64,000 nucleotides of DNA, from positions 1-64,000 of the forward strand of contig JAJCYQ010000089.1 in NCBI GenBank assembly GCA_029262835.1, given 5' to 3'. Under the pieces are notes generated by a model, which was given only the letters and a program-made list of their open reading frames with translations, was not told the origin of the DNA and searched no databases. Made by a program: the position numbers and the translations under genes. This document shows positions 1 to 7,931 of this stretch, one piece after another (the first letter of the stretch is position 1; the number at the start of each line of letters is the position of its first letter). Source of the DNA: Bacteroidota bacterium. Lineage in GTDB: Bacteria > Bacteroidota > Rhodothermia > Rhodothermales > UBA10348.

Positions 1-6
1 CTTTGG

Positions 7-109
7 GTTCGGGCGGCATGACAGCATCTTTTGTGTCGTCACTCCTATGCGTAGCTATGGCTATGCAGACGTCGTGACTCCTTGAATCTGCTGTCATGGC
101 GCTCCGAAC
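7..109. repeat. ~103-bp imperfect inverted repeat with near-palindromic centre GCGTAGCTATGGCTATGC
   Basis: Left arm GTTCGGGCGGCATGACAGCA... matches reverse complement of right arm (GTTCGGAGCGCCATGACAGCA...); centre shared with element at 29143-29303. Confidence 0.6.
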
Positions 110-138
110 GAGAGGTCCGCTACTTCTTCAACGGGCTT

Positions 139-1305
139 CTAAGCGGCTTCGCTCCGGGATACGCACGTCTTGAACTGCTGCGCAGCGACAGCATAGCCGC
201 CCTGCGCTCCGTCCACAAAATGGACCTGGTCGCCAAACATCTTCTCGACCAGGCACGTTACGATGGCGGCGTCCGATACATGCAGGCCGTAGCACAACTG
301 GCCCGAGCGCTCGCGTTCACGCAGGTAGGCCACGAGTTGCAGCCGCTGCTGGGGCGAACCGCTGAACACCATGCGCAGCGTGCCGTCGAACTTGCAGACG
401 TCCGAGCACGCGGTGACGAGTTCCGGGAGCGCTGCCAGCGGCGAGGCCATGCCGGCCGTGCGGCGAAGGAAGAGCAGGATGTGCATCATGCTCTGCTGCA
501 TGAGGATGAGCGCCGTGCGCACGGCCTGGCGCCAGGCTGCCGGATGTCCGTTCGGCCTGGCGCGTGGCACGAGACGGGAAATCAAGCCGGTGTCGAAGGA
601 GGGTTTGAGGCGCTCGGCCGGCAGCGGGTGGCGGTCTGTCTCGGCTCCATAGACGAGCGAAATGTGGGCAATCAGGCGGCGGTATTCCTCGGCGTCCGGC
701 GCACGGGCTACCAGGGAGACCACTTCACCCTTCGTCGCTGGCACCCGTTTCCAGCCGCACCGGATCCCGGAGAAATCAGGATCTGACGCATCAAGGTCAT
801 CCATACGGTAGACAAGTGAATCGCCCGGGTCTTTGACCGCGCGTTCGGCGCGCGCAATGCCGGTGCCGGAGAGCACCATCTGGTCGTAGTGTTCCGATAC
901 GCGGTAGCGACCGAGCGACACGTCCGTTCCCATGGCTCGAAGTTCAGATACAGGCACCATCCCGACATGAAGGTCCATCTGGTACGCGAGTCGGACGGAC
1001 TCCACGACGCCAAGCAGGGCGCGTCCAACGGGAACCCTGTCCCGATCTGACACGAGAAACGTGGCGCCGTCGCCTCCGAACACGAATGGAACGCGGGGCG
1101 AGACGGCAGCGTTTCGCACAGCGGCAATGCTGCTGGCACCCACGAAATTGACATCCCTGTATCTACCTTCAGCTATCAGCCCCGTCGAGCCCCGGACATC
1201 AACGACGACGCACCACCACGTGGCCGGCACCGGACGCAAAAACGCGTCACTGCACAGCTCTTCGAGCGTTGGAATGACCGGGAGCGTCCTGATGAACTGA
1301 TCCAT
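139..1305 (-). CDS. DUF3095 family protein (adenylate-cyclase-like)
   Basis: Motifs VVVDVRGSTGLIAEGRYRDVNFVGASSIAAV and PFVFGGDGATFLV; start moved to MDQFIRTLP at 1305. Confidence 0.8.
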   Translation of the reverse strand: MDQFIRTLPVIPTLEELCSDAFLRPVPATWWCVVVDVRGSTGLIAEGRYRDVNFVGASSIAAVRNAAVSPRVPFVFGGDGATFLVSDRDRVPVGRALLGVVESVRLAYQMDLHVGMVPVSELRAMGTDVSLGRYRVSEHYDQMVLSGTGIARAERAVKDPGDSLVYRMDDLDASDPDFSGIRCGWKRVPATKGEVVSLVARAPDAEEYRRLIAHISLVYGAETDRHPLPAERLKPSFDTGLISRLVPRARPNGHPAAWRQAVRTALILMQQSMMHILLFLRRTAGMASPLAALPELVTACSDVCKFDGTLRMVFSGSPQQRLQLVAYLRERERSGQLCYGLHVSDAAIVTCLVEKMFGDQVHFVDGAQGGYAVAAQQFKTCVSRSEAA

Positions 1306-1411
1306 GCTGTATGTTGGGTCGTTACGTGTTCGTTGAGAGAGTCGCGGTTCCGTTTCGGGGCCATCCCGTCGTATCTTCCCAGCAGGCCATACTGCCGTCC
1401 AAACCGTACCC

Positions 1412-3508
1412 ATGATGCTGCCACTCGCTGTAAACCTGGCCTTTCTCGGCGAAATTGTCGTCCTTTTTGTGGCGGCGGTGGCCATGGCGTATCTGTGCTA
1501 CAGGATTGGCCTGGTGCCCATTGCCGGCTTTCTCATCACGGGCGTCCTTATTGGCCCCACGGCCCTCGGGCTGGTCTCGGACCAGGAGCTCGTAGACGTA
1601 CTCGCCGAAGTGGGCGTGATTCTGCTGCTGTTTACGATCGGTCTGGAGTTCAGCCTCGAGAAATTATCCCGTCTGGCGCGGGCCATCTTCGTGGCCGGTT
1701 CCCTGCAGGGCGCGACGGTCGTCTTTATCGTAACGGGCGTGGCCGTGGCGTTCGGAACGAGCCTGAACATCGGCATTTACACGGGCTTTCTGGTGGCACT
1801 CAGCTCAACGGCCATTGTGCTTGGGCTGCTCACCGATCGCAAGGAAACCGATACGCCCCAGGGCCGGCTGTCCCTGTCCATCTTGATTTTCCAGGACTTT
1901 TCCATCGTAGGTATGGTGCTGCTCGTTCCGCTCCTCTCGGGGGAAGGCGGGTCGACACTCGAGCTGCTATGGATTCTGCTGCGGGCCATTCTGATCATCG
2001 TTGCCATCGTTGTGCTGGCGCGCCGGATTGTGCCCTGGATCCTGGAAAAGGTTGCCCATACGGGGCGACAGGAGATTTTTTTGCTGACGGTTGTGACCAT
2101 CTGCCTGGGCACGGCGGCTCTCGTGAGCCTGTTTGGAGTGAGCCTGGCGCTCGGTGCGTTCATGGCGGGGCTCGTCGTCAGCGAGAGTCACTACAGCGAG
2201 CAGGCGCTGAGCGAAATCCTCCCGCTGCGTACCATTTTCAACGTGGTTTTCTTCGTTTCGGTGGGCATGCTACTCGACATATCGTTCCTCATCGACAATG
2301 CGGGCATTGTGCTCGTCGTCGCGCTGGCCATCCTGGTGCTCAAGATTGTGACGACGTCGGCCAGCGTACTCGTACTCGGGTACCCGATGCGGATTGCGGC
2401 GGCCGTTGGTTTTGGGTTGGCACAGATCGGTGAGTTCTCCTTCGTCCTCGAGCGGGCGGGCCGCTCAGCTGGACTGTCGCCAGCGGGCATGGGCGAAGCC
2501 GGAACGCAGATTTTCATTGCCGCTACCGTGCTTCTCATGCTCGTCACGCCCTTCCAGATTCAGGGGTCAACGCGCTTTGGAGACCGCGTGGCACGCCTTA
2601 TTCCCGGGTCGGGCAGAGCCGGTCGGCGAACAAAGAACGTCCAGACGAATGGTGGCGAGGATACGGTCAATATCGATACGGACGCTTCGTCATCCCAGAC
2701 AGGTGCTTCCACCGCGACCGAACCGCAACACATGGAAGATCACGCCATCATCGTGGGATACGGCCAGGCCGGGCGCCGCCTTGTCCAGGTGCTACAGAAC
2801 AGGGGCATACCATTCATTGTCATCGAAATGAACCCTGAAGCCGTTCGGGAAATGCGGGAAAGTGGTATTCCGACCCTTTACGGGGATGCCGCCGGTGCGC
2901 ACATCCTTGAGGCGGCGGGTATACACGAAGCCAAGATGTGTGTGATCGTTATCAATGATCCGGCCATCACGCCTCGAATTACCCAACAGGCCCGCTACCA
3001 GAACCCGACGTTGCAGATTGTGGTCCGCACGAGGTACCTGGTCGATATGGAGCGACTGCAACGCGTCGGGGCCGATATCGTGGTACCTGAGGAGATGGAG
3101 ACGACGGTCCGCATTTTCTCCCATGTGCTTGGCGCCTACATGATTCCGCCCGATGAGATTGACCGGCAGGTCAAACTGCTGCGCAAGGAGGACTACGGCA
3201 TTGTGCGCGGATCCATCCAGGAAGCCCACCTGATGGTTCTCGAGGGGCTCGATGAGGATGGCCTGCATACCCGGGCGGTGGCTGTCCGCGAAGGCGCCAT
3301 GGCGGCTGGACGCACGCTCAGCGAACTTGAACTGCGCCGCCGGTACGGGCTCACGGTTCTCGCGGTCCGCCGGGACGGAAGGACCACCGCTTCGCCGTCC
3401 GGAGAGTTCGCGCTCCAGGCTGGCGACCGCCTGGTCATGGTGGGCTCAGCGGATCGGTTTGCACGTTGCGCCGATATATTCCGCGTGTCGTCTCAGGAAA
3501 AATCGTAG
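1412..3508 (+). CDS. CPA2-type cation:proton antiporter, KefB-like, with TrkA-N (and TrkA-C-like) domains
   Basis: Multi-TM antiporter N-terminus, VIVGYGQAGRRLVQVLQNRGIPFIVIE Rossmann motif, C-terminal RCK_C-like region. Confidence 0.9.
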   Translation: MMLPLAVNLAFLGEIVVLFVAAVAMAYLCYRIGLVPIAGFLITGVLIGPTALGLVSDQELVDVLAEVGVILLLFTIGLEFSLEKLSRLARAIFVAGSLQGATVVFIVTGVAVAFGTSLNIGIYTGFLVALSSTAIVLGLLTDRKETDTPQGRLSLSILIFQDFSIVGMVLLVPLLSGEGGSTLELLWILLRAILIIVAIVVLARRIVPWILEKVAHTGRQEIFLLTVVTICLGTAALVSLFGVSLALGAFMAGLVVSESHYSEQALSEILPLRTIFNVVFFVSVGMLLDISFLIDNAGIVLVVALAILVLKIVTTSASVLVLGYPMRIAAAVGFGLAQIGEFSFVLERAGRSAGLSPAGMGEAGTQIFIAATVLLMLVTPFQIQGSTRFGDRVARLIPGSGRAGRRTKNVQTNGGEDTVNIDTDASSSQTGASTATEPQHMEDHAIIVGYGQAGRRLVQVLQNRGIPFIVIEMNPEAVREMRESGIPTLYGDAAGAHILEAAGIHEAKMCVIVINDPAITPRITQQARYQNPTLQIVVRTRYLVDMERLQRVGADIVVPEEMETTVRIFSHVLGAYMIPPDEIDRQVKLLRKEDYGIVRGSIQEAHLMVLEGLDEDGLHTRAVAVREGAMAAGRTLSELELRRRYGLTVLAVRRDGRTTASPSGEFALQAGDRLVMVGSADRFARCADIFRVSSQEKS

Positions 3509-4848
3509 TACGGCACGCGCGCTTGGCCGGGTGCACTGTCCTGGCCGGGTGCACCCTCGTGGCCGCTGGCACGCTGTTGACCGACGGGTCCGCCGCGCAA
3601 CTCGACGAATCCATCGGCTGCCGTCATCGCGACCAGGTCACCCGATCCGTTCATCGGTACGCGCACGGCCACACCGTCCGTCCCCAGCCGCACGGGCACA
3701 AACTGCGTCCATCCGGGCCTGGCGGCCGGAATGTCACGCGCGGCTACAAGCGGTCGCGCCGTGCGGAAGGTCTCGGCTGCGCGGTCAGAACCCGCCGGTC
3801 GCGCCGTCTCGAGGGCGGACAGGAATGGCAAAACATACCTGTAGACACTCACGAGCGCCGACACCGGGTTGCCGGGTAAGCCGAATACGAATGCTCCAGA
3901 CGCGGCCTTTCCAAACCAGAGTGGCTTGCCGGGTCGCTGGCGGACCCTGTGGAAGACCTGCCGAACGCCGCACGCGGCGAGCACGCCGGGAACGAGGTCG
4001 AAGCGGCCGGCCGAGACGCCGCCCGTGAGGATGATAACGTCAGCGCTGCCGAGGCCGGAATGCACAGCCCGTTGAAGGGGCTCCGCCTTGTCAAGTGCGT
4101 GCTCCAGGTGGATGTTCCTGTAGCCACGCGCGCCAAGCGCCGCCGCCAGAGCCGGGCCGTTCGACTGTCTGATCTGATGATCTTCCACGGGAGATGCGAC
4201 CGGAACCGCTTCGTCGCCCGTTGTGATGACATGTATGCGGGGCGCGGCCGCGACGCGCACATGCGTGCAGCCGACCGATGCCAGCGCGGCCAGTTCCGGC
4301 GCGCGGACGCGCTGGCCAGATGAAAGAAGGACGTCGCCCGCGCGCCCGTCGCTCGCCCGCGCATGGATATTGCGGCCGGGGGCCGCACGGAGAGCGTCCT
4401 GCAGGTGGGCCGCAGCGATGCGCGCCCATCCATCGTCCACTCGCAGCCACTCAACTGGCAGCACAGCGTCGCATCCATGGGGAAGAGGAGCGCCTGTCAT
4501 GATTTCCAGACACGATTCGGGGTTGGAGAGCACGCCCTGCGGCTCGCCCGCCGCCTGTGTTCCGTCTATACAGAGCGCGTACTCGCCGCGCAAGAGGCGC
4601 CGCTTCATGGCATCTGTGTGTACGGCGATGCCGTCCATGGCTACACGGTCGAACGGTGGAAAGTCGCGATCCGCTACGATTTCCTGCGCGAGCACGCGGC
4701 CCGATGCCTGGCCCAGAGGCAGCGTCTCGACGTGGTCGACGGAGCGTGTCTCATGGCGATTGACAGGCGGGCTGTCGAAGCCCTCGACAGGCGCGGCGCC
4801 GCGAAGCGCCGCCTCCAACAACTGGTCGGCTTCCTGGACGGAGATCAT
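3493..4848 (-). CDS. moeA: molybdopterin molybdenumtransferase MoeA
   Basis: DFPPFDRVAMDGIAV, GDEAVPV, LTGGVSAGRFDLV, GLPGNPVSALV motifs. Confidence 0.92.
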   Translation of the reverse strand: MISVQEADQLLEAALRGAAPVEGFDSPPVNRHETRSVDHVETLPLGQASGRVLAQEIVADRDFPPFDRVAMDGIAVHTDAMKRRLLRGEYALCIDGTQAAGEPQGVLSNPESCLEIMTGAPLPHGCDAVLPVEWLRVDDGWARIAAAHLQDALRAAPGRNIHARASDGRAGDVLLSSGQRVRAPELAALASVGCTHVRVAAAPRIHVITTGDEAVPVASPVEDHQIRQSNGPALAAALGARGYRNIHLEHALDKAEPLQRAVHSGLGSADVIILTGGVSAGRFDLVPGVLAACGVRQVFHRVRQRPGKPLWFGKAASGAFVFGLPGNPVSALVSVYRYVLPFLSALETARPAGSDRAAETFRTARPLVAARDIPAARPGWTQFVPVRLGTDGVAVRVPMNGSGDLVAMTAADGFVELRGGPVGQQRASGHEGAPGQDSAPGQARVPYYDFS

Positions 4849-5951
4849 GGGCTGGGTACGGTTTCAGGGCGCGCCGACGGCCTGCTGCCCGCCGACCGCC
4901 TGTTGAACGCCGGGCGCGTCCAGTCGGCGAGGCGGACGAGGGCGAGCATGATGGGCACTTCAATGAGGACACCAACTACGGTCGCCAACACCGCGCCGCT
5001 CGTGACACCGAACAGGACGATGGCGACGGCCACCGCCATCTCGAAGAAATTACTCGCTCCAATGAGTCCCGCCGGAGCCGCGACAGCGTGCGGAATACGC
5101 CAGGCATAGGCCCAGCCGTAGGCAAGCGCGAAGATGAACAGAGTCTGGACAACGAAGGGCACAGCAATGAGCGCAATGTGCAGCGGACTACCCAGAATCT
5201 GATCGGCCTGGAATGAAAACAGCAGGATGAGCGTGACGAGCAGCGCCAGGATGGTGACCGGTCCGAAGCGTGTCAGGAAGACGCCCTCGAACCACGCCTG
5301 TCCTTTTTTCCGCACAACGACAGTACGCACGAAATAGCCCCCAACGAGCGGGACCACGATGTAGAGCAGCACGGAGTAGAGCAGGGTCTCCCACGGCACA
5401 ATGACATCGGCAACGCCGAGAAGCAGCGCGACAATGGGAACAAAGGCCACGAGCATGATGACGTCGTTGAGAGCGACCTGGACCAGCGTGTACGCAGGAT
5501 CGCCCTTCGAGAGGTAGCTCCAGACAAAAACCATGGCGGTACACGGCGCCGCGCCGAGCAGGATGGCACCGGCTACGTATTCCCGTGCCAGCGACGTCTC
5601 AATAAGCGGGGCGAAGAGGATCTCCAGGAAAAACCAGGCGAAGGCGAACATGGTGAACGGTTTCACCAGCCAGTTCACGGCGAGCGTGACCGTGAGGCCC
5701 TTCGGCTGTCGCCGTACGCCAAGAATGCTGTGGAAGTCAATCTGGAGCATCATGGGAAATATCATCGCCCAGATCAGTATGGCGATCGGCACATTGACCT
5801 GGGCCACAGAGAACTTCGACAGCGCAGCGGGCACGGACGGAACCAGAACGCCGATGGCGACGCCTGCCGCCATGCAGAGTGCAACCCACGCGCTCAGATA
5901 CCGCTCGAAGAACCCGAGGTCCCTGTTCCGTCCTTCTTTGGTTCTACTCAT
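4845..5951 (-). CDS. acr3: ACR3 family arsenite efflux transporter
   Basis: GAAPCTAMVFVWSYL and GASNFFEMAVAVAI motifs, 10-TM pattern. Confidence 0.93.
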   Translation of the reverse strand: MSRTKEGRNRDLGFFERYLSAWVALCMAAGVAIGVLVPSVPAALSKFSVAQVNVPIAILIWAMIFPMMLQIDFHSILGVRRQPKGLTVTLAVNWLVKPFTMFAFAWFFLEILFAPLIETSLAREYVAGAILLGAAPCTAMVFVWSYLSKGDPAYTLVQVALNDVIMLVAFVPIVALLLGVADVIVPWETLLYSVLLYIVVPLVGGYFVRTVVVRKKGQAWFEGVFLTRFGPVTILALLVTLILLFSFQADQILGSPLHIALIAVPFVVQTLFIFALAYGWAYAWRIPHAVAAPAGLIGASNFFEMAVAVAIVLFGVTSGAVLATVVGVLIEVPIMLALVRLADWTRPAFNRRSAGSRPSARPETVPSP

Positions 5952-6846
5952 AGTGAACCTGGCCTACGGCGGCAGCGACTCGTCCGCGGACGGTAATGCT
6001 GAAAAGGGGCGATTCCGTTCCGCCAGACGGCTGACATGTCGGGAGTTCACCGTCCTGCTGCTCTCTGTTCTGCTGCTCGCTTTCCGGCTGCTTGCTTTTC
6101 GGCACCTCGCCGTCCAGTCGGTCGCATTCCACCAGCAGTCCTGCCGGCAGGTCGATGGGGCGATGCTGGACCACTTCGACGCCCACGAAACCGGCATGGA
6201 CCAGCAGGGCAAGGTAGTTTCCCTTCTCAAGTGCGCCTGCCACGCAGCCAGCGTAGAGCTCGGCCGATGCCCGAATGCGCTCTGGAAGATGCCCTTCGCT
6301 CACGACGTCAGATATACAGAAATGCCCCCCAGGGCGCAGGACCCTTGCCATTTCGGCGAATGCCTGGGCCTTGTCAGGAACGAGATTCAGAACACAGTTG
6401 GAGATGACGACATCTACACTGTCGTCGTCGAAGGGGAGCGCTTCGATGTCACCATGTTCAAAGTGGACGTTGTCATAGCCAAGAATCCTGGCATTGTCCC
6501 TCGCCTTTTCCACCATTTCGGGCGTGAAGTCGACGCCGAGCACGCGGCCGCTGTCGCCTACGATGCGGCGCGCCACGAAGGCATCGAGCCCCGCTCCAGC
6601 ACCCAGATCAAGGACGGTCTGACCTACGGACAGGTTGGCATGCTCAACAGGAAGCCCACACCCCAGATTCAGGTCGGCATCGGCTACATAGCCGTCGACG
6701 CCGTCATAGGCATCACCAATCATATTGATGTCGTCGCACGATCCGGTGTCACCACAACAGGAGAGCACGTCACCACGGGCAACGGACGCATACTTTTCCC
6801 GGACGGCGGTGCGAAGGGTCTGATGTGTATCCGCTATTTCTGTCAT
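5944..6846 (-). CDS. arsM: arsenite methyltransferase (ArsM)
   Basis: SAM-methyltransferase fold (VLDLGAGAGLDAFVA), SNCVLNLVPDK, YAGCVAGAL; adjacent acr3/arsR. Confidence 0.92.
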   Translation of the reverse strand: MTEIADTHQTLRTAVREKYASVARGDVLSCCGDTGSCDDINMIGDAYDGVDGYVADADLNLGCGLPVEHANLSVGQTVLDLGAGAGLDAFVARRIVGDSGRVLGVDFTPEMVEKARDNARILGYDNVHFEHGDIEALPFDDDSVDVVISNCVLNLVPDKAQAFAEMARVLRPGGHFCISDVVSEGHLPERIRASAELYAGCVAGALEKGNYLALLVHAGFVGVEVVQHRPIDLPAGLLVECDRLDGEVPKSKQPESEQQNREQQDGELPTCQPSGGTESPLFSITVRGRVAAAVGQVHYE

Positions 6847-6900
6847 TTGATTTAAGAAAGGAGTTTTGCTTGTACTGTAGGGAAGGTGGGCGAAGGTCCG

Positions 6901-7230
6901 TCAGCATGCTTCCGGCGACGCCTGGGTCACGTCCTGGAAATAGCGGTCCAACGAGTCCTTCAGGCGGCCGGCGGCGATGCGGTCAATGCAGTAGCAGGAT
7001 CGCGGGCCGTCGACCTCACCCTGGACCAGGCCAGCTGCTTTGAGCACTTTCAGGTGCTGCGATACCGTAGCCTGCGCGAGCGGCAGAACATCCACGATAT
7101 CGCCGCAAATGCACGTGTCCCGTGCGGCTAGATACTGCAGAATGGCCAGACGCGCGGGATGGCTGATCGCTTTGATCTGTTCGGCCAGTTCGGCCAGCGT
7201 GTCAGGGAAAAGCTCAGATTTTGTCCGCAT
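6901..7230 (-). CDS. arsR: ArsR/SmtB family metalloregulator
   Basis: w[51 protein letters not shown]; start chosen at MRTKSELF because the longer ORF overlaps a promoter/operator-like region. Confidence 0.85.
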   Translation of the reverse strand: MRTKSELFPDTLAELAEQIKAISHPARLAILQYLAARDTCICGDIVDVLPLAQATVSQHLKVLKAAGLVQGEVDGPRSCYCIDRIAAGRLKDSLDRYFQDVTQASPEAC

Positions 7231-7254
7231 GCAGATCAAGGGGTTGAAGATGCT

Positions 7255-7285
7255 CGCATCATCGAATATCGAAATTATACGATTA
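7255..7285 (-). promoter_or_regulatory. putative arsR promoter/operator: TATAAT box (7274-7279, minus) next to palindrome TCGAATATCGA (7262-7272)
   Basis: Direct sequence inspection; TATAAT on minus strand immediately followed by TCGATATTCGA. Confidence 0.5.
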
Positions 7286-7373
7286 AACATCAGTGGGTTC
7301 ACTGATCCACGTTAAGTTGCCGTGAAGAAGCCGTACTCGGGTACGGTTCTCATCCTCCCCCGGGGGAAAATAA

Positions 7374-7410
7374 ACAGAGCACTCCAGGCCGAAGCCTGGA
7401 GTGCTCTGTT
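7374..7410 (-). terminator. intrinsic terminator of tRNA-Asn: perfect 16-bp stem with UUCG loop on the minus strand, T-tract
   Basis: ACAGAGCACTCCAGGC-CGAA-GCCTGGAGTGCTCTGT. Confidence 0.85.
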
Positions 7411-7485
7411 TGGCTCCCCGGGTAGGATTCGAACCTACGACCCTGCGGTTAACAGCCGCATGCTCTACCGCTGAGCTACCGAGGA
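7411..7485 (-). tRNA. tRNA-Asn (GTT), CCA encoded
   Basis: TCCTCGGTAGCTCAGCGGTAGAGCATGCGGCTGTTAACCGCAGGGTCGTAGGTTCGAATCCTACCCGGGGAGCCA; cloverleaf and TTCGAATC T-loop. Confidence 0.95.
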
Positions 7486-7931
7486 GTGGAGAGCAACAAA
7501 TATACGGAGACGTTCGCACTCGAAACAACCCTCTTTGCTGTCTTTTCAATGTCGACGGTTGTTTCGCGGTGTGCCATTCGGCGCACAGGTACGAAATGCC
7601 ATCGACTGAGTTTTCTTCTGTATCTGGACGGACGCAGGCTGAGCCTTCAATGGCCGGAAGACCGGCCAACGCACAGGTGAGATACGCGGTGCGGGCACGT
7701 CCCACCCAGGAAGCAGGCTCAGGTTTCAAAGTCTGAAGGATGAGCTTGCGTCTTTGGTCCACCTCCGCCAGCGCAATATGTTGGTGTTTCGAAATCGACA
7801 GGCTCAGCTTTCAACGGCCGCGAATCCGGCCATCCGAGCACCCGGCCAGCAGGAACGCCACCGCCCAGAGTGCCTTCGCGCACGCCGCACCGCACGGCGC
7901 ACCACCCTTCGCGGCGAACGGCCCGCGCCAG

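Noticed and set aside
5533-6855. 440-aa plus-strand ORF
   Set aside because: Antisense to acr3/arsM
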